Source of the DNA: JAVVEH01 sp032251435
GTDB lineage: Bacteria; Verrucomicrobiota; Lentisphaeria; Oligosphaerales; MVZH01
Direction: 5' to 3'
Length of the DNA: 52,195 bases
Assembly: GCA_032251435.1 (NCBI GenBank)
Contig: JAVVEH010000030.1
Span: forward strand, 1-52,195
Both the position numbers and the translations under genes were made by a program. The notes below the pieces were generated by a model that had not been told where the DNA came from, ran no database searches, and saw nothing but the letters and a program-made list of their open reading frames with translations. The stretch's first letter is position 1; every line of letters starts with the position of its first letter. Shown here piece after piece: positions 49,632 to 52,195 of the stretch.

Positions 49632-51920
49632 ATGAAGAAATCAAAGAGGAAACAAAAAATGAACAAGAATATGTTTATGGTCGGAACAGCCGCCTTCGCC
49701 TTGGGCGTCGGCAGCGCGTACGCGGTGGACTTGCCTGTCGATTTAACCGGTGCCGGGTATGACACCGTCACTGTGACAGTCGGCGAAGCCATTCTCGTTG
49801 GCGATAAGACAGTAAACGGAACGGTCTCCGTCAAACCCCAAGTGACACCAGCCTCAACAGTGGTTAATCCAACGGCAGCTCCCGACCTCATCAAAACGGA
49901 TGACCTGGGTCTTACTGTTGTTCAATACTTCAAGATTGGTGACGTGACGGTGGAAGGAACAACGACCACCGATGGCGGTGTCACACTTGAAACCAATGGT
50001 GATGGAACTTTTGAAGGTTCAACCGTCACAACAAGCACCCAAAGCTACGAGCAAATCCAAAAGATCACCCTGACTTGGAATCCAACGGGTGGGTTATTGG
50101 GAACGGGAGCATGGGAAGAAACGGCCAATGAACTCGTCGGTGGCACCATTGATGGAACCAACGTTACCGAGATCGGCGCGCTGGTGCCCACGGACACTGA
50201 TGGTGATTTAGTCGATGACGCGGACCTTTTGGCTCCCGCTGATCTTGCCACGATAACACCGGTAGTCAATACGACCCCGACTGCGGGTGGTGTGGTGACT
50301 GCGGAAGAGCTGCAGATTAACGGTGCCGCCAATGTGGATGGCACGCTCTCACTCGGTGACACTGGCAGTGGCGCTGTCGCTGACGCGGCCGCCGCGATCA
50401 ATGGCAATGCCGCTGATATCGCCGCCGAGGAAGCCGCCCGGATCGCTGATGTCGATGCCGAGGAAGCCGCCCGGATCGCTGATGTCGATGCCGAAGAGGC
50501 CCGCGCTATCGCTGCCGAAGGCGTCCTCCAAGACAACATTGATCAGGAAGTCACGGACCGGATCGCTGATGTCGATGCCGAAGAGGCCCGCGCTATCGCT
50601 GCCGAAGGCGTCNNNNNNNNNNNNNNNNNNNNNNNNNNNNNNNNNNNNNNNNNNNNNNNNNNNNNNNNNNNNNNNNNNNNNNNNNNNNNNNNNNNNNNNN
50701 NNNNNNNNNNNNCGGACCGGATCGCTGATGTCGATGCCGAAGAGGCCCGCGCTATCGCTGCCGAAGGTGACCTGCAGGCCGGTATCGATGACGAAGTTGC
50801 GAATCGTTCCGAACTCATCAGCCGTGAAGAAGACCTCAATGATGACGAAAATCTGGTCATTCACATCGGTAACGACTCCCTGATTACTGAAGAACTCGAT
50901 GGCACGCAACGCCTCCGCGCCGAAGACGGTGAAGGCGAAATTCCCATCCGTTTCGATGGCAGCCAGGGTGTCTACGTTGACAACTATATCAACGTGACCG
51001 CTCCGGACGCTGGCGCGGACTTTGACTTCGACAATTCCACGGCTGGCCAAGTCAATCCCGAGACAGACGACAGCGGGCCGACCACGACACCAGTGGTGAC
51101 TGTGCTGGGCACAGTGACTGGAACCGAAGTTGACGGATCCAGTGGCGGCGTTCTGATTGAAAGCAACGGCGATGTCACGCTCTCTCAGGGTGGTGGAACC
51201 GAGTATTCTGTCGAACTCGTCAAAGTGACTAAATTCGAAGTTTATAACGCTGACCAAGGCGCCTTGGCCGGCCAGCCGGTTCCCGGCACGCAGGAATATG
51301 CGGTTGGTTACTTGCATCCTGACACCAACGAGTTCGTCGAACTCCAAGATGGTTTTGCCACCGACGCGGCTGCGCAAGCCTTCATCGAAAGCACACCGAT
51401 CACGTCTTCAATCTATGATGGCATCCGCGAAGAGACAACGCTCGAAGGTACCGGTGGCAATCTGCAAGTTGGCGGCGACGCTAACATCGATGGCGACATC
51501 AGTGTGGCTAGCAACGCGACCATCAATGGCGACATCAGTGTGGCTAACAACGCCACAGTCGGCAATGATCTCAGCGTTGGCAACAGCCTGTATGTCGCTG
51601 ACGACGTTTATGTCGGCGGCCGCGCAACCGGCCTGCAGTCCCAGGTTGACAGCAACCGGGCGGAAATTGCCGATAACGCTGACGACATCGAAGACAACCG
51701 CCGTGGTATCGCCATGGTGGCGGCCATGACCAACCTCAGAGTCGAAGAAGGCAACACGCATGCCTTGGACTGGAACGTGTCCTACTTCGAAGACGAAGTC
51801 GGTCTGGGTGTCGGCTACGGCTATCGTTTCAACGATATGCTTCAGTTCAACTTCGCCGGCGCGTCCACGATCGACTTCGACAGCTATGTCGTCCGCGCTG
51901 GTTTCGGTGTTCAGTGGTAA
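49632..51920 (+). CDS. YadA-type trimeric autotransporter adhesin, repeat gene with assembly gap
   Basis: A surface protein of at least 762 residues; true length is unknown because 100 N lie in frame. Signal peptide KNMFMVGTAAFALGVGSAYA. Then a passenger rich in Thr, Val, Gly and Asp; a coiled-coil stalk of hendecads (AEEAARIADVD) and 29-residue repeats (DRIADVDAEEARAIAAEG plus a variable tail); a beta-roll-like stretch NATINGDISVANNATVGN; and the C-terminal anchor, DIEDNRRGIAMVAAMTNL then strands to VRAGFGVQW. The anchor inserts as a trimeric beta barrel. GAGGG precedes ATG at 49632; ATG at 49659 is also possible. Confidence 0.88.
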   Translation: MKKSKRKQKMNKNMFMVGTAAFALGVGSAYAVDLPVDLTGAGYDTVTVTVGEAILVGDKTVNGTVSVKPQVTPASTVVNPTAAPDLIKTDDLGLTVVQYFKIGDVTVEGTTTTDGGVTLETNGDGTFEGSTVTTSTQSYEQIQKITLTWNPTGGLLGTGAWEETANELVGGTIDGTNVTEIGALVPTDTDGDLVDDADLLAPADLATITPVVNTTPTAGGVVTAEELQINGAANVDGTLSLGDTGSGAVADAAAAINGNAADIAAEEAARIADVDAEEAARIADVDAEEARAIAAEGVLQDNIDQEVTDRIADVDAEEARAIAAEGVXXXXXXXXXXXXXXXXXXXXXXXXXXXXXXXXXXDRIADVDAEEARAIAAEGDLQAGIDDEVANRSELISREEDLNDDENLVIHIGNDSLITEELDGTQRLRAEDGEGEIPIRFDGSQGVYVDNYINVTAPDAGADFDFDNSTAGQVNPETDDSGPTTTPVVTVLGTVTGTEVDGSSGGVLIESNGDVTLSQGGGTEYSVELVKVTKFEVYNADQGALAGQPVPGTQEYAVGYLHPDTNEFVELQDGFATDAAAQAFIESTPITSSIYDGIREETTLEGTGGNLQVGGDANIDGDISVASNATINGDISVANNATVGNDLSVGNSLYVADDVYVGGRATGLQSQVDSNRAEIADNADDIEDNRRGIAMVAAMTNLRVEEGNTHALDWNVSYFEDEVGLGVGYGYRFNDMLQFNFAGASTIDFDSYVVRAGFGVQW
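50424..50800 (+). repeat. Tandem repeats encoding the adhesin stalk
   Basis: Two 33-bp units at 50424-50456 and 50457-50489 each encode AEEAARIADVD. Then 87-bp units follow, each starting with GACCGGATCGCTGATGTCG-type sequence and ending before the next, one up to about 50554 and others on both sides of the N run. Units are nearly identical, so copy number can vary and the gap may hide further copies. Confidence 0.85.
50613..50712. other. Assembly gap (100 N)
   Basis: Exactly 100 N between two copies of the 87-bp stalk repeat. A round 100 suggests an unknown-length placeholder, so the number of missing repeats and the phase of the reading frame across it cannot be read. Confidence 0.97.
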
Positions 51921-51955
51921 GCACCCGCTGAATAGCTGAGTTTTTATAACTCGCG

Positions 51956-51997
51956 AAGGCCGTCAAACATCCCTGTTTGACGGCCTTTCTTTTTTTT
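51956..51997 (+). terminator. Rho-independent terminator of the adhesin gene
   Basis: AAGGCCGTCAAAC (51956-51968) and GTTTGACGGCCTT (51975-51987), a perfect 13-bp stem with a 6-nt loop, followed by TCTTTTTTTT. It is strong and 35 bp after the stop. Confidence 0.93.
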
Positions 51998-52056
51998 GTA
52001 AGCCCGGACATGGAAGGGACAAATGAAAGCCACCGTCTGTGGGGTGGCAGAACAGC

Positions 52057-52195
52057 AGAGCGGGGCAGAGGCCGGCTAAAGCCGGTACACCAACGGAAGA
52101 CGGAGGTCGGAAGTCGGAGGTCGGAGGTCGGAGGTCGGAAGTCGGAAGTCGGAGGTCGGAGGTCGGAGGTCGGAAGTCGGAAGTCGGAGGTCGGA
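52057..52195. repeat. Composite repeat, right copy, with GGTCGGA/AGTCGGA heptamer array
   Basis: The sequence AGAGCGGGGCAGAGGCCGGC and on through GGTACACCAACGGAA (52057-52098) repeats the left copy at 48956-48995. It passes into about a dozen heptamers of GGTCGGA or AGTCGGA to the window end, so the array may continue. No gene is seen in 51998-52195. Confidence 0.9.

Noticed and set aside
50424..50800. CRISPR-like periodic repeats
   Set aside because: The repeats are in frame, adjoin without unique spacers and encode a coiled coil. No cas gene is present.
52099..52195. Heptamer array as a telomere- or origin-like sequence
   Set aside because: The similar array at about 49000 is inside the chromosome contig, and no DnaA boxes or replication genes lie nearby.

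Overview
This window reads as a chromosomal contig from a Gram-negative bacterium, most likely of the Planctomycetes-Verrucomicrobia-Chlamydiae group and perhaps close to Kiritimatiellota or Lentisphaerota. The outer membrane is implied by a trimeric autotransporter with a YadA-type anchor, a YdbH/YnbE/YdbL set and a sugar kinase of the LPS-core type. The PVC assignment is inference: it rests on the RpiB-GlyA fusion, a sulfatase-modifying-factor (SUMF1) fragment, a monomeric isocitrate dehydrogenase and intergenic hairpin repeats. Most of the DNA is GC-rich; one cassette (about 29.44-32.16 kb) is visibly AT-richer. One run of 100 N (50613-50712) marks an assembly gap inside a tandem-repeat gene.

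Layout. 0-8.7 kb: a HAD phosphatase-TsaC fusion carrying an in-frame palindromic insertion, a GH63/GH37-like glycosidase, a DinG-type helicase, a SUMF1 remnant, a lipoprotein and a protein of unknown function. 8.8-15.2 kb: ydbH-ynbE-ydbL homologues followed by ACP, ketosynthase, chain-length-factor-like protein, ACP and an EamA permease, a compact unassigned fatty-acid or polyene-type cluster. 15.2-18.5 kb (minus strand): two overlapping glycosyltransferases and a metallo-beta-lactamase-fold hydrolase. 18.7-24.98 kb: rpsL-rpsG-fusA-rpsJ-rplC-rplD-rplW-rplB-rpsS, without tuf and closed by a terminator straight after rpsS. 25.3-29.4 kb: dnaX-ybaB-recR and an argD-like aminotransferase. 29.4-32.2 kb: an AT-richer cassette with a XylR-type regulator and a divergent secreted alpha/beta hydrolase, bounded on the right by a second, diverged copy of the last 12 codons of the aminotransferase. 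32.6-35.2 kb: tRNA-Glu and monomeric isocitrate dehydrogenase (minus strand). 35.3-36.5 kb: nested inverted repeats, a truncated radical-SAM-like gene, and rlmH. 36.5-41.6 kb (minus strand): an apparent redox or sulfur operon of a BASS/ACR3-like carrier with CBS domains, CoA-disulfide reductase-rhodanese, thioredoxin and ArsR regulator, followed by a glycosyltransferase. 41.6-42.5 kb: a repeat-rich intergenic region. 42.5-49 kb: a deoxyhypusine-synthase-like protein, RpiB-GlyA, and ACP-sugar kinase-two glycosyltransferases. 49-52.2 kb: the YadA-type adhesin between two copies of the same composite repeat.

The clearest window-wide signal is a promoter class, TTG-type -35, exactly 16 bp, then TATATT or a close variant. 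It appears before rpsL, tRNA-Glu, icd, the BASS-carrier operon, a glycosyltransferase pair, the adhesin and probably dnaX. Other points worth a second look are the palindromic element inside a phosphatase domain, a natural arginine at S12 position 88, the displaced aminotransferase 3' end, and the carrier-CBS/rhodanese/thioredoxin/ArsR operon. I saw no CRISPR array, rRNA, intact transposase, integrase or prophage.
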